A stretch of 64,000 nt of DNA from Salvelinus alpinus (lineage: Eukaryota; Chordata; Actinopteri; Salmoniformes; Salmonidae). Positions 1 to 10,762 of this stretch are shown here, in pieces. Under the pieces are notes generated by a model. The model was not told the DNA's origin. It was given only the letters and a program-made list of their open reading frames with translations, and searched no databases. How positions within the stretch are numbered: position 1 is the stretch's first letter; every line of letters starts with the position of its first letter. The position numbers and the translations under genes are program-made. Location: NCBI RefSeq assembly GCF_045679555.1, contig NC_092089.1, positions 1,750,663 through 1,814,662 on the forward strand, in the 5' to 3' direction.

Positions 1-359
1 GGGCTGTAAGCACAACCCCCACCTGTGGAGGTCGGGCCCTCATACCACCCTCATGGAGTCTGTTTCTGACCGTTTGAGCAGACACATGCACATTTGTGGC
101 CTGCTGGAGGTCATTTTGCAGGGCTCTGGCAGTGCTCCTCCTTGCACAAAGGCGTAGGTAGCGGTCCTGCTGCTGGGTTGTTGGCCTCCTAATTGCCTAT
201 AATTTCCACCTGTTGTCTATTCCATTTGCACAACAGCATGTGAAATTTATTGTCAATCAGTGTTGCTTCCTAAGTGGACAGTTTGATTTCACAGAAGTGT
301 GATTGACTTGGAGTTACATTGTGTTGTTTAAGTGTTCCCTTTATTTTTTTGAGCAGTGT
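1..359 (-). mobile_element. Tc1-like transposon, internally deleted copy
   Basis: The right part (about 195..359) is the reverse complement of the Tc1-like terminus that starts at 361, and 1..190 is the reverse complement of transposase-coding sequence found at about 840..1020. Coding sequence jumps directly into the 5' flank near 190, so about 300 bases, including the helix-turn-helix start, are deleted. It ends with CAGTG next to TATATA, the TA-type target of Tc1/mariner elements. The left end lies outside the window. Confidence 0.85.
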
Positions 360-360
360 A

Positions 361-1352
361 TATACACTGCTCAAAAAAATAAAGGGAACACTTAAACAAC
401 ACAATGTAACTCCAAGTCAATCACACTTCTGTGAAATCAAACTGTCCACTTAGGAAGCAACACTGATTGACAATAAATTTCACATGCTGTTGTGCAAATG
501 GAATAGACAAAAGGTGGAAATTATAGGCAATTAGCAAGACACCCCCAAAAAAGGAGTGATTCTGCAGGTGGTGACCACAGACCACTTCTCAGTTCCTATG
601 CTTCCTGGCTGATGTTTTGGTCACTTTTGAATGCTGGCGGTGCTCTCACTCTAGTGGTAGCATGAGACGGAGTCTACAACCCACACAAGTGGCTCAGGTA
701 GTGCAGTTCATCCAGGATGGCACATCAATGCAAGCTGTGGCAAAAAGGTTTGCTGTGTCTGTCAGCGTAGTGTCCAGAGCATTGAGGCGCTACCAGGAGA
801 CAGGCCAGTACATCAGGAGACGTGGAGGAGGCCGTAGGAGGGCAACAACCCAGCAGCAGGACCGCTACCTCCGCCTTTGTGCAAGGAGGTGCACTGCCAG
901 AGCCCTGCAAAATGACCTCCAGCAGGCCACAAATGTGCATGTGTCTGCTCAAACGGTCAGAAACAGACTCCATGAGGGTGGTATGAGGGCCCGACGTCCA
1001 CAGGTGGGGGTTGTGCTTACAGCCCAACACCGTGCAGGACGTTTGGCATTTGCCAGAGAACACCAAGATTGGCAAATTCGCCATTGGCGCCCTGTGCTCT
1101 TCACAGATGAAAGCAGGTTCACACTGAGCACATGAGCACATGTGACAGACGTGACAGAGTCTGGAGACGCCGTGGAGAACGTTCTGCTGCCTGCAACATC
1201 CTCCAGCATGACCGGTTTGGCGATGGGTCAGTCATGGTGTGGGGTGGCATTTCTTTGTGGGGCCGCACAGCCCTCCATGTGCTCGCCAGAGGTAGCCTGA
1301 CTGCCATTAGGTACCGAGATGAGATCCTCAGACTCATTGTGAGACCATATGC
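361..1352 (+). mobile_element. Tc1-like transposon, 3'-truncated forward copy
   Basis: This begins with the terminal inverted repeat (CACTGCTCAAAAAAATAAAG) after a TA target and carries the 5' part of a Tc1 transposase. Around 1352 the sequence switches to the reverse complement of its own 5' half, so the catalytic C-terminus and right terminus are missing. It lies tail to tail with the deleted copy at 1..359. Confidence 0.88.
617..1350 (+). pseudogene. Tc1-like transposase fragment, frameshifted
   Basis: The first frame (617..1135) shows the N-terminal paired-like DNA-binding region of Tc1 transposases ([16 protein letters not shown], then a second helix-turn-helix around [13 protein letters not shown]) and reaches the first DDE strand (VLFTDESRF). 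A tandem duplication of 8 bases (GAGCACAT twice near 1126..1141) then shifts the frame. The rest ([21 protein letters not shown]) continues in another frame from about 1140 to 1350. The last third, with the remaining catalytic residues, is absent, so no active enzyme can be made. Confidence 0.88.
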
Positions 1353-1934
1353 TGACACATGCACATTTGTGGCCTGCTGGAGGTCATTTTGCAGGGCTCT
1401 GGCAGTGCACCTCCTTGCACAAAGGCGGAGGTAGCGGTCCTGCTGCTGGGTTGTTGCCCTCCTACGGCCTCCTCCACGTCTCCTGATGTACTGGCCTGTC
1501 TCCTGGTAGCGCCTCAATGCTCTGGACACTACGCTGACAGACACAGCAAACCTTTTTGCCACAGCTCGCATTGATGTGCCATCCTGGATGAACTGCACTA
1601 CCTGAGCCACTTGTGTGGGTTGTAGACTCCGTCTCATGCTACCACTAGAGTGAGAGCACCGCCAGCATTCAAAAGTGACCAAAACATCAGCCAGGAAGCA
1701 TAGGAACTGAGAAGTGGTCTGTGGTCACCACCTGCAGAATCACTCCTTTTTTGGGGGTGTCTTGCTAATTGCCTATAATTTCCACCTTTTGTCTATTCCA
1801 TTTGCACAACAGCATGTGAAATTTATTGTCAATCAGTGTTGCTTCCTAAGTGGACAGTTTGATTTCACAGAAGTGTGATTGACTTGGAGTTACATTGTGT
1901 TGTTTAAGTGTTCCCTTTATTTTTTTGAGCAGTG

Positions 1935-1935
<1 letters not shown>
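1353..1935 (-). mobile_element. Tc1-like 5' half, inverted copy forming a foldback
   Basis: This is the near-perfect reverse complement of 361..945: terminal repeat, 5' flank and the first part of the transposase frame (start codon near 1620 on the - strand). Together with 361..1352 it makes a large inverted repeat with arms of about 580 bases and a spacer of about 400 bases. It ends at the terminal CAGTG at 1934 followed by a TA-rich microsatellite. Confidence 0.88.
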
Positions 1936-1966
<31 letters not shown>

Positions 1967-1967
1967 T
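1935..1967. repeat. (TA)n(CA)n microsatellite
   Basis: A short TA run followed by CA repeats sits between two Tc1-like elements. Confidence 0.9.
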
Positions 1968-3104
1968 AGTACAAGTCAAAAGTTTAGACACGATTACTCA
2001 TTCAAGGCTCTTTATTTTCACTATTTCTACATCGTAGAATGATAGTGAAGACATCAAAACTATGAAATAACACATGGAATCATGTAGTAACCAAAAAAGG
2101 TGTTAAATTATATTTTATATTTGAGATTCTTCAAAGTAGCCACCCTTTTCCTTGATGACAGCTTTGCACACTCTAGGCATTCTCTTAAACAGCTTCACCT
2201 GGAATGCTTTTCCAACAGTCTTGAAGGAGTTCCCACATATGCTGAGCACTTGTTGGCTGATTTTCCTTCACTCTGTGGTCCAACTCATCCCAAACCATCT
2301 TAATTGGGTTGAGGCCAGGTGATTGTGTTTTGGCCAGGTCATCTGATGCAGCACTCTATCACTCTCCTTCTTGGTCAAATAGCCCTTACACAACCTGAAG
2401 GTGTGTTGGGTCATTGTCCTGTTAAAAAACAAATGATAGTCCCACTAAGCCCAAACCAGATGGGATGGCGTATCTCTGCATTATGCTGTGGTAGCCATGC
2501 TGGTTAAGTGTGCCTTGAATTCAAAATAAATCACCGACAGTGTCACCAGCAAAGCACCCCCACACCATCACCTCCATACTTCACGGTGGGAACCACACAT
2601 GCGGAGATCATCCGTTCGCCTACTCTGCATCTCACAAAGACATGGCGGATGCAACAAAACATCTCAAATTTGGACTCATCAGACCAAAAGGACAGATTTC
2701 TACCAGTCTAATGTCCATTGCTCGTGTTTCTTGGCCCAAGCAAGTCTCTTCTTCTTATTGGTGTCCTTTAGTAGTGGTTTCTTTGCAACAATTCGACTTG
2801 GTCTTTTACCAAATAGGGTTATCTTCAGTATACCACCCCTGCCTTGTCACAACACAACTGATTGGCTCAAACGCATTAAGGAAAGATATTCCACAAATAA
2901 ACTTTTACCAAGGTACACCTCCCGATTGAAATGCATTCCAGGTGACTATGTCATGAAGCTGGTTGAGAGAATGGCAAGTGTGCAGAGCTTTGAGCTTTTC
3001 ATTTGTTTGATGTCTTCACTATTATTCTACAATTTAGAAAATAGTAAAAATAAAGAAAAACCCTGGAATGAGTAGGTGTGTCCAAACTTTTGACTGGTAC
3101 TGTA
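1968..3104 (-). mobile_element. Tc1-like transposon, second family, central deletion
   Basis: The termini are inverted repeats (left AGTACAAGTCAAAAGTTTAG, right ending AAACTTTTGACTGGTACTGT), the ends of a very common salmonid Tc1-like family. The transposase would read on the - strand, but the middle is missing near 2785..2800, where coding sequence runs into the distal flank. Only short interrupted frames survive. It is a dead copy. Confidence 0.85.
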
Positions 3105-3183
3105 TTTAAAAAAAAATGTTTCTCACTGATATGAAAGATAAGGAAGCGATGCATGTTAATGTTCAGACCGAGCGTTGGGGCTC

Positions 3184-5021
3184 TTAAAACCTCTTGACAC
3201 TACAGGGGGTGCTGTTTCAACTTGGACATTTATCGTTCCCAAATTAAACTGCCTCGTACTCAATTCTTGCTCGTACAATATGCATATTATTATTACTATT
3301 GGATAGAAAACAATCTCTAGTTTCTAAAACCGTTTGAATTATGTCTGTGGGTGAACCAGAACTCTTTCTGCAGCGAAATCCATGACAGGAACTGCGAAGG
3401 TCTGAAAACGAGGCTCTGTTCTCAGATCAGTTTAAAGCTCTGTATGTGTCCTATGGGTCGACATGAACTGCACCCGCCTTCCCCTGGATGTCAGTAACCA
3501 ATGAGAAGTGGAATGGAGTGTCTACGTAGTTTTCAGAGCTTATAAAAGGCCAAGGAACGAAGTGCGCTCTCTTTTCGTCGTTCGTCATTGCGCAAAGCAA
3601 GACCTCAAGATGGCATTTTGAAACGCTCAGTTATCGGCCTTAGCTATATCCGTCTGTAATTTAATTCGATATAGGTGTTAGAAACATCATAACGAAGTTA
3701 TTTTAAACCGAGTTATATCAGTTTATGCGAGTATATTGCTATTTTCGGAATTTCCTTAGTATTGCGTTTTGGGGATTTGGGAATGTTGTGGCCACATAGC
3801 TATTGTTAGCTGCTAATTCCGAAGTTGAAGACGACGTTTTACAACCAAGCAACGATTATTTTGGACAAAGGACACCTTGCCCAAGATTCTGATGGAAGCT
3901 CGTCCAAAAGTAAGAACTATTTATGATGTTATTCCGTATTTATGTGGAAAAATGTAAACGCATTTGTCCGCCGTTATTGCGGCACTAGTCTGGCTGTAAC
4001 GCACACTGTATGTCTATTAACGTTAATTTTAAAAATCTAACTCAGCGGTTGCATTAATAACTAATGCATCTTTCATTTGCTGTCCAACCTGTATTTTTTA
4101 GTCAATCTAATCGATAAATAATCGTAAACTTAGGTGCCTTTCCAAGATGGCGCCGGCCAGAATGCATGACCTGTTGCCACTCATCACATTGTATAACCAC
4201 GATTTGTGCTGCTAAATATGCACATTTTCGAACAAAACCTATATGCATTGTGTAATATGATGTTACAGGACTGTCATCTGACGAAGTATATCAAGGTTAG
4301 TCAAAAATTATATATCTTTTGCTGTATTGTTACGATCGCTAACCTGTGCTGCTGGTAAATTGCTTGTGTTTCTGGCTATTGTGCTAAGCTAATATAATGC
4401 TATATTGTCTTTTCGCTGTAAAACACTTAAAAAATCTGACATATTGGCTGGATTCACAAGATGTTGGGCTTTCATTTGCTGTACGCTGTGTATTTTTCAG
4501 AAATGTTTTAAGATGAGTAATTAGGTATTTGACGTTGGTCTCTGTAATTATTCTGGCAGCTTCGGCACTATTTCAGATTGCAGCTGCAATGTAGAACTGT
4601 GATTTATACCTGAAATATGCACATTTTTCTAAAAAAACATATGCTATACAATAAATATGTTATCAGACTGTCATCTTATGAAGTTGTTTCTTGGTTAGTG
4701 GCTATATATATCTTTATTTGGTCGAATTAGTGATGGCTACTGATGGAGTAAAAAACTGGTGGAGTAAAAAAAGTGGTGTCTTTTGCTAACGTGGTTAGCT
4801 AATAGATTTACATATTGTGTCTTCCCTGTAAAACATTTTAAAAATCAGAAATGATGGCTGGATTCACAAGATGTGTATCTTTCATCTGGTGTCTTGGACT
4901 TGTGATTTAATGATATTTAGATGCTAGTATTTACTTGTGACGCTATGCTAGGCTATGCTAGTCAGCTTTTTTACTGTGGGGGGTGCTCCCGGATCCGGGT
5001 TTGGGAGGAATTAGAGGTTAA
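3184..5021. mobile_element. TTAA-flanked repeat, possible piggyBac-like nonautonomous element
   Basis: The block is bounded by TTAA at 3184..3187 and 5018..5021. Its ends share a short inverted motif (AACCTCT at left, AGAGG at right), and I recognise the left end (CTACAGGGGGTGCTGTTTCA) as a dispersed salmonid repeat. TTAA duplication and short CC-starting ends fit the piggyBac superfamily, but no transposase frame is present. A TATAAAAGG box at about 3541 suggests an internal promoter. The family assignment is inference. Confidence 0.5.
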
Positions 5022-5164
5022 CTAAACATCCCCATACAGAAGACACCTTCGTCCAATGACTTATGTGTAATAGAAATGAGAGTTGAGTCAGCACATAACA
5101 ATTAGGTATAAGGGAGTATTAGTGCAAGCCTCAAGCTCTCTTCTAATACTCAATCATAGACACT

Positions 5165-5512
5165 AACCGACAGTTGTAGCTGCTTTGTGTGATGTATTGT
5201 TGTCTCTACCTTCTTGCCAATTTGTGCTGTTGTCTGTGCCCAAAAATGTTTGTACCATGTTTTGTGCTGCTACCATGTTGTGTTGCTACCATGCTGTGTT
5301 GTCATGTGTTGCTGCCTTGCTATGTTGTTTTCTTAGGTCTCTCTTTGTGTAGTGTTGTCTCTCGTCGTGATGTGTGTTTTGTCCTATATATATTTTTTTT
5401 TTAAATCCCAGCTGCCGTCCCCGCAGGAGGCCTTTTTGCCTTTTGGTAGACCGTCATTGTAAATAAGAATTTGTTCTTAACTGACTTGCCTAGTTAAATC
5501 AAATAAATAAAG
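5165..5512 (+). mobile_element. LINE 3' end (RSg-1-type tail)
   Basis: This carries the tail GTAAATAAGAATTTGTTC followed by TAACTGACTTGCCTAGTTAA and a simple A-rich end. The same tail closes the HpaI SINE at 10478..10661, as expected because HpaI SINEs share their 3' end with the partner LINE. Upstream is TG-rich sequence recognisable as the LINE 3' UTR. It is strongly 5'-truncated and has no coding domain. Confidence 0.7.
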
Positions 5513-5548
5513 CTATGAATGTCAAGGGATCTTGCACCATGGACTCAC

Positions 5549-5599
5549 CGTTTGTCGTAATCTGAAGGATAGTCTGTGAAGGGCCATGGTCTGGAACAT
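5549..5599 (-). CDS. Candidate first coding exon, mitochondrial-leader-like
   Basis: On the - strand an ATG opens a frame of 17 codons (MFQTMALHRLSFRLRQT) that ends at a consensus donor (ACG/GTGAGT). The inner ATG has a strong start context (ACCATGGCC). The peptide is rich in Arg, Ser and Leu with no acidic residue, like a mitochondrial targeting leader. It lies just downstream of a probable - strand promoter near 6.0 kb and is divergent from the ASH1L-like gene. In mammals MSTO1 and DAP3 lie on this side of ASH1L; DAP3 (mitochondrial ribosome) would fit, but I cannot confirm it. The rest of the gene is not visible, and the next 2.4 kb in its direction are transposons. Confidence 0.3.
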
Positions 5600-6569
5600 G
5601 AATAAATACATAAGCCCAGGTCAGTTTACACAATTACACTGGTGCCATCTGTACTATTGCAGGGGCGACCTTCACTGTAAAATAATGACTATGTTATTAG
5701 GACTAGCAATGTAATCTAAGCTCAATAGCTAGCTAACCTTGCATTAGCTAGCTAGATATCTGCTAGCAAGACACTGCAACATGCATCCTTGTTTTACAGT
5801 AACGTTACACTGCAGCAAGACTACAACAACTGTAGGTACACAACAATAATTTACCAACCAATTAATTCATTAAATTCAAAATTAAAAGATCCAAACAGGC
5901 AAGGTCGTGTAGTTTTAGACGTTTCAGGTCTATTTTGAAAACACTGAAGAGTTGCACAATTTCGGTCGAACTGTCACGGTGCTAAATCTGTGGCAGTCGC
6001 CATTTTGGTTTGTAGACGAAGGATGTTACGTAGAGAGCTCAAATATGCGCATCGTTTGCGCAAATCCAGATGTCATCCACAGTTTTTTAGAGCTAGGTGG
6101 TCTTATTTAGAACCAGTCTGATTAAAAAAAATATATATATATATATACAAAATAAATAGAGTCCACAGTTGGATAGCCGAATGGTGGGTGATGAGAATAG
6201 TTGGCCTAAAATAGATTTAAGTCAATGGACCTAGGACTTAGGCCTATAGGTTTCCAATGATTATGACAGGAGGGGAAAAAAACTCTGTAAACATTCTCAG
6301 GATGATTCTATGCAAGATTGTTCCATAAATTTCAAAGTGGAGTATGCTGGAATGACACCAAAAATATATATTGTTTTCGTTTGTAAACATAATTATAGCC
6401 TTAGGCCTAATATTCAACCACAATAATGCTCGATAGAGATAATTTTTTAATGAAATACAATTTCTAAACAATAAAAAAAAAAGTAGGCTTTGGCTGTATA
6501 GGCTTACAGTCTACTGGATCTCCCATAGCGCACATTAATCACCCTTCTCTCCCTCCCTTCTCTCCCGCC
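5600..6569. other. Unique intergenic DNA, AT-rich
   Basis: Apart from the promoter-like segment at 5940..6070 and a short (TA)n at 6130..6147, I see no gene or recognisable repeat. Open frames on either strand are short and show no family resemblance. Confidence 0.5.
5940..6070. promoter_or_regulatory. Probable - strand promoter with YY1-like site
   Basis: The segment is relatively rich in CpG and carries CCAAAATGGCGACTG on the - strand (about 5993..6007), matching the YY1 motif common just downstream of housekeeping start sites. A CRE-like TTACGTAG lies close by. It sits upstream of the candidate exon at 5549..5599 and about 0.6 kb from the possible first exon of the ASH1L-like gene. Function is inferred. 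Confidence 0.35.
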
Positions 6570-6756
6570 TCTTGGAGCTCCTGAAAGAGTGTGCGGTGTG
6601 TTGCTTTCAGCTTGTTTGAGACTGCTGTAACCTTCTACTCAGTGCTTCTACGGGCGCTTTCCACTCAGAAGCCCCCGTTTTGTGAATGGGCTTCAGTCCG
6701 CTCTGACTTCAACGGTGCCCGGGTAGCGCAAGGAACGAATTCAGATATGCAAACAG
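6570..6756 (+). promoter_or_regulatory. Candidate 5' UTR exon of the ASH1L-like gene
   Basis: After a pyrimidine-rich stretch (6541..6575), the sequence has moderate GC and ends in a strong donor, AAACAG/GTAACT, at 6756. A + strand noncoding first exon is expected upstream of the first coding exon, which has its own acceptor at 18072. A second possible exon end is GCTCG/GTAAGT near 7897 in a CpG-rich patch with CGCGCGC. No transcript data are available, so either may be the real first exon. Confidence 0.35.
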
Positions 6757-8470
6757 GTAACTGCTTGGGAAAGAAGGGCCAAGAGAAAGCAAGGCTTGAT
6801 ATGTCGTCGCCATTTTGTTAGTTTTTTTTATATCATTATGTATTTCTAAATAATTTAGGCTATTTTGTGAACGTAAGTTTTTAGCTACTTTTGAAAATCA
6901 TTTAGATGCACATTGAACTGTTGAGGTATTTTATTATTTCGGCCAACTGCACATATAGCTTCTGAATAGATTTTCTCATGAAAGTTGCCTTTGCTAAGAG
7001 ATTGCTGGCGTATGTGCTCATCATTTATTACGAGAGAAGCTCGCAACGATGCAATCGAATAGAAAGCTGTCAACAATGTTTTGGCACAGAATGACGCAGC
7101 CTCACGGGGGGCGTTCACCGTTCTCGAGCACAGTGCACGATCTGATCAGTCTGAAGGAAACAATGTAGCCTAACTTTCCCTTTTCTTGGCTGGCTGAGAA
7201 ACAGTTACAAAATAAACAAAACAAAACTGGCCGGCGAGTGAAACCCCACCTCCCCCAATTTGTATTACAAAATAAAACATAGGATTTTGTTTATGTAAAA
7301 AAAATAAAATAAATAAAATAAAATCACAAGGAATTCAGCTACACATTTGTTTAATTTAGGAAATATGTTCCCAAGTATACCACAAATTAAAAAAGAGACA
7401 TGTCTTTTGTATGTGATCATGTCTCAATGTAATCAAGGTATGAAATGATTGTTATTTTCACAATACAATTTATTATTGGAATTAGTTGTGGTGAATTTGC
7501 AGCATTATTATAATTATGTCCCGACCCATAACCTTGGCACAGTGCACGGGCCCATAACCATCGACTCCGCGGCTGAATCTAGTTGCTTTCGCCTGCAGTA
7601 CTGTAACTAGCTCTTCACCTAGCTGTCGAGACAAGTTACTACGGAGAATGCTACTGTAGTGTCTTCAACCGAGCGCTATGAAAACCGCGCGCAAATGTTG
7701 TTCTCTTCTGTATCCAGCCAGCCTATGCGTAGGGTTTCCTAGGAGGAGTAGGCCTAGCGACTTTAGTTATGTAACCAAACCAATATCTGAATACATCGCA
7801 TGATTGTTGACGGTTGTCAGGAGGATAGGACAGTATCACCAAGCTCTCTTATCCTGTTTAATGTAGGCTAAACGCAGTTCTGGGACGCGCACGCTCGGTA
7901 AGTAGCACGAATATGTCGAATTTTGTAACATATCAAACCATCATGTTATGTTAGTTAGTAAGTATATGCTAGCGTGCTGTATCACAGCGTTGCAACAATA
8001 TTGCATCTATCATATAATTTATTATGGGGGTGTGGGACCAGGGTTGAATTTTCCCTGCACAGACTGTGATAATATTTATTAAGCCAATGTTGCTGACACA
8101 AGTATTATAAGGCAGACAGAGGACAGATGAGGGAGAGGAAAGGGGCATGGACTCATCACACAAAAAAAGACTATCATCATAGAGATTTGTGATAACTGAC
8201 AGACATGTAATAGTTTAATGGTTAAATTTGTTGTGCAATTATATGTTTTATTGGCAGATGTTCTGTGAAATAGGCTATATGAATGACAACAACAACAATG
8301 GCACGTGTCATGTCATCACCTACTTTATGTGTGCACTGTGCGTAATGCCTACAAGCTACCATAGTTCACATGATGCATCGCCATTCGCAAAATAAACTAG
8401 TGCGTAATGACAGTGACACGGTGAACGCTGGTAGATCACACAAGTGAGTGCGGTACTGGACATCCCTTCT
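6757..8470. other. Unique noncoding DNA, no gene seen
   Basis: This is AT-rich sequence with a CpG-richer island at about 7540..7900 (CGCGCGC and a GTAAGT donor near 7897). I see no coding region or recognised repeat. It probably belongs to the 5' end or first intron of the ASH1L-like gene. Confidence 0.45.
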
Positions 8471-8929
8471 AGAGGTCGACCGATTATGATTTTTCAACTC
8501 CGATACCGATTATTGGAGGACCAAAAAAAGCCGATACCGATTAATCAGCCGATTTTTTAAAATGTATTTGTAATAATGACAATTACAACAATACTGAATG
8601 AACACTTATTTTAACTTAATATAATACATCAATAAAATCAATTTAACCTCAAATAAATAATGAAACATGTTCAATTTGGTTTAAATAATGCAAAAACAAA
8701 GTGTTGGAGAAGAAAGTAAAAGTGCAATATGTGCCATGTAAGAAAGCTAACGTTTAAGTTCCTTGCTCAGAACATGAGAACATATGAAAGCTGGTGGTTC
8801 CTTTTAACATGAGTCTTCAATATTCCCAGGTAAGAAGTTTTAGGTTGTATCCTAAAATATAGTATAGGATAAAGTAATCCTTCTACCCCCCCCCCCCCCT
8901 TAAAAGAGTTAGATGCACTATTGTAAAGT

Positions 8930-9028
8930 GGTTGTTCCACTGGATATCATAAGGTGAATGCACCAATTTGTAAGTCGCTCTGGATAAGAGCGTCTGCTAA
9001 ATGACTTAAATGTAAATGTAAATGTAGT
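8930..9028 (+). mobile_element. Short SINE-derived core repeat
   Basis: The block with AAGTCGCTCTGGATAAGAGC and GTCTGCTAAATGACTTAAAT is a conserved module in many teleost SINEs and related repeats. The same block recurs at 48010..48090 and, behind a tRNA-like head, at 48420..48555. Here only the 3' module is visible. Confidence 0.65.
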
Positions 9029-9952
9029 TATTATAGGACTATTTCTCTCTATACCATTTGTATTTCATATACCTTTGACTATTGGATGTTCTTATAGGCA
9101 CTTTAGTATTGCCAGTGTAACAGTATAGCTTCCATCCCTCTCCTCGCCGCTACCTGGGCTCGAACCAGGAACACATCGACAACAGCCACCCTCGAAGCAG
9201 CGTTACCCATGCAGAGCAAGGGGAACAACTACTCCAAGTCTCAGAGCGAGTGACGTTTGAAACGCTATTAGTGCTCACCCCGCTAACTAGCTAGCCATTT
9301 CACATCGGTTACACCAGCCTAATCTCGGGAGTTGATAGGCTTGAAGTCATAAACAGCGCAATGCTTAAACCATTGCGAAGAGCTGCTGGCAAAACGCACG
9401 AAAGTGCTGTTTGAATGAATGCTTACGAGCCTGCTGGTGCCTACCATCGCTCAGTCAGACTGCTCTATCAAATCATAGACTTAATTATAACATAATAACA
9501 CACAGAAATACGAGCCTTAGGTCATTAATATGGTCGAATCCGGAAACTATCATTTCGAAAACAAAACGTTTATTCTTTCAGTGAAATACGGAACCGTTCC
9601 GTATTTTATCTAACGGGTGGCATCCATAAGTCTAAATATTCCTGTTACATTGCACAACCTTCAATGTTATGTCATAATTACGTAAAATTCTGGCAAATTA
9701 GTTCGCAACGAGCCAGGCGGCCCAAACTGTTGCATATACCCTGCCTCTGCGTGCAATGAACGCAAGAGAAGTGACACAATTTCACCTGGTTAATATTGCC
9801 TGCTAACCTGGATTTCTTTTAGCTAAATATGCAGGTTTAAAAATATATACTTCTGTGTATTGATTTTAAGAAAGGCATTGATGTTTATGGTTAGGTACAC
9901 ATTGGAGCAACGACAGTCCTTTTTCACGAATGCGTACTGCATCGATTATATG

Positions 9953-10309
9953 TGTCACGGCCGTCGAAAGAAGTGGACCAAAGTGCAGCGTGGTTAGCGT
10001 ACATTTCCTTTATTTATAGAATGTTGCCAACAAAACAAGAAACAAAATAAACAACCGTGAAGCTTCCGAGGGCTATAGTGCCACTAACAAAGTCAACTAC
10101 CCACACTGAAAGGAGGGAAAAAGGGCTACCTAAGTATGATTGCCAATCAGAGACAACGATAGACAGCTGTCCCTGATTGAGAACCATACCCGGCCAAAAC
10201 ATAGAAATAAAGAAACATAGAAAACAAAGCATAGAATGCCCACCCCACATCACACCCTGACCTAACCAAATAGAGAAATAAAACGTCTCTCGAAGGTCAG
10301 GGCGTGACA
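9953..10309. mobile_element. Solo-LTR-like insertion with 5-bp target duplication
   Basis: A 357-bp unit starts TGTCACGG and ends GGCGTGACA, giving TG...CA termini and a 7-bp perfect inverted end. It is flanked by the direct repeat ATATG (9948..9952 and 10310..10314). TG/CA ends plus a 5-bp duplication are diagnostic of LTR elements. A TTTATTT at about 10010 provides a polyadenylation signal if the LTR reads on the - strand. No internal retroelement genes remain. A DNA transposon with 5-bp duplication is the alternative. Confidence 0.6.
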
Positions 10310-10477
10310 ATATGCAACGCAGGACACGCTTCATAAACTAGTAATATCATCAACCATGTGTAGTTAACTAGTGATTATGATTGATTGATTGATTGTTTTT
10401 TATAAGATAAGTTTAATGCTAGCTAGCAACTTACCTTGGCTTCTTACTGCATTCGCGTAACAGGCGGGCTCCTCGTG

Positions 10478-10661
10478 AGGCAGGTGGTTAGAGCGTTGGA
10501 CTAGTTAACCGTAAATTTGCAAGATTGAATCCCTGAGCTGACAAGGTAAAAATCTGTCGTTCTGCCCCTGAACAAGGCAGTTAACCCACCGTTCCTAGGC
10601 CGTCATTGAAAATAAGAATGTGTTCTTAACTGACTTGCCTAGTTAAATAAAGGTGTAAAAA
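10478..10661 (+). mobile_element. HpaI SINE
   Basis: The tRNA-derived head contains an A-box-like GGTGGTTAGAGCGTTGG and a degenerate B box, followed by GAGCTGACAAGGTAAAAATC, the CCCCTGAACAAGGCAGTTAA core, and the LINE-derived tail ending GTTAAATAAAGG. This is the classical salmonid HpaI family. Confidence 0.9.
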
Positions 10662-10762
10662 AATCTGCAAAATCGGCGTCCAAAATTACCGATTCCGATT
10701 GTTATGAAAATTTGAAATCGGCCCTAATTAATCGGCCATTCCAATTAATCGGTCGACCTCTA

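Larger units (their letters stand above)
8472..10762. mobile_element. TIR element (AGAGGTCGACCGATTA family) with nested insertions
   Basis: Both ends carry the inverted repeat TAGAGGTCGACCGATTA (left about 8472, right ending about 10762). Sub-terminal regions are rich in CCGAT/ATCGG words. There is no transposase, so it is nonautonomous. Inside are a SINE core at 8930..9028, a solo-LTR-like insertion at 9953..10309 and an HpaI SINE at 10478..10661. A second partial copy lies at 55688..56590 in the opposite orientation without these insertions. I could not find a clean target duplication. Confidence 0.75.
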
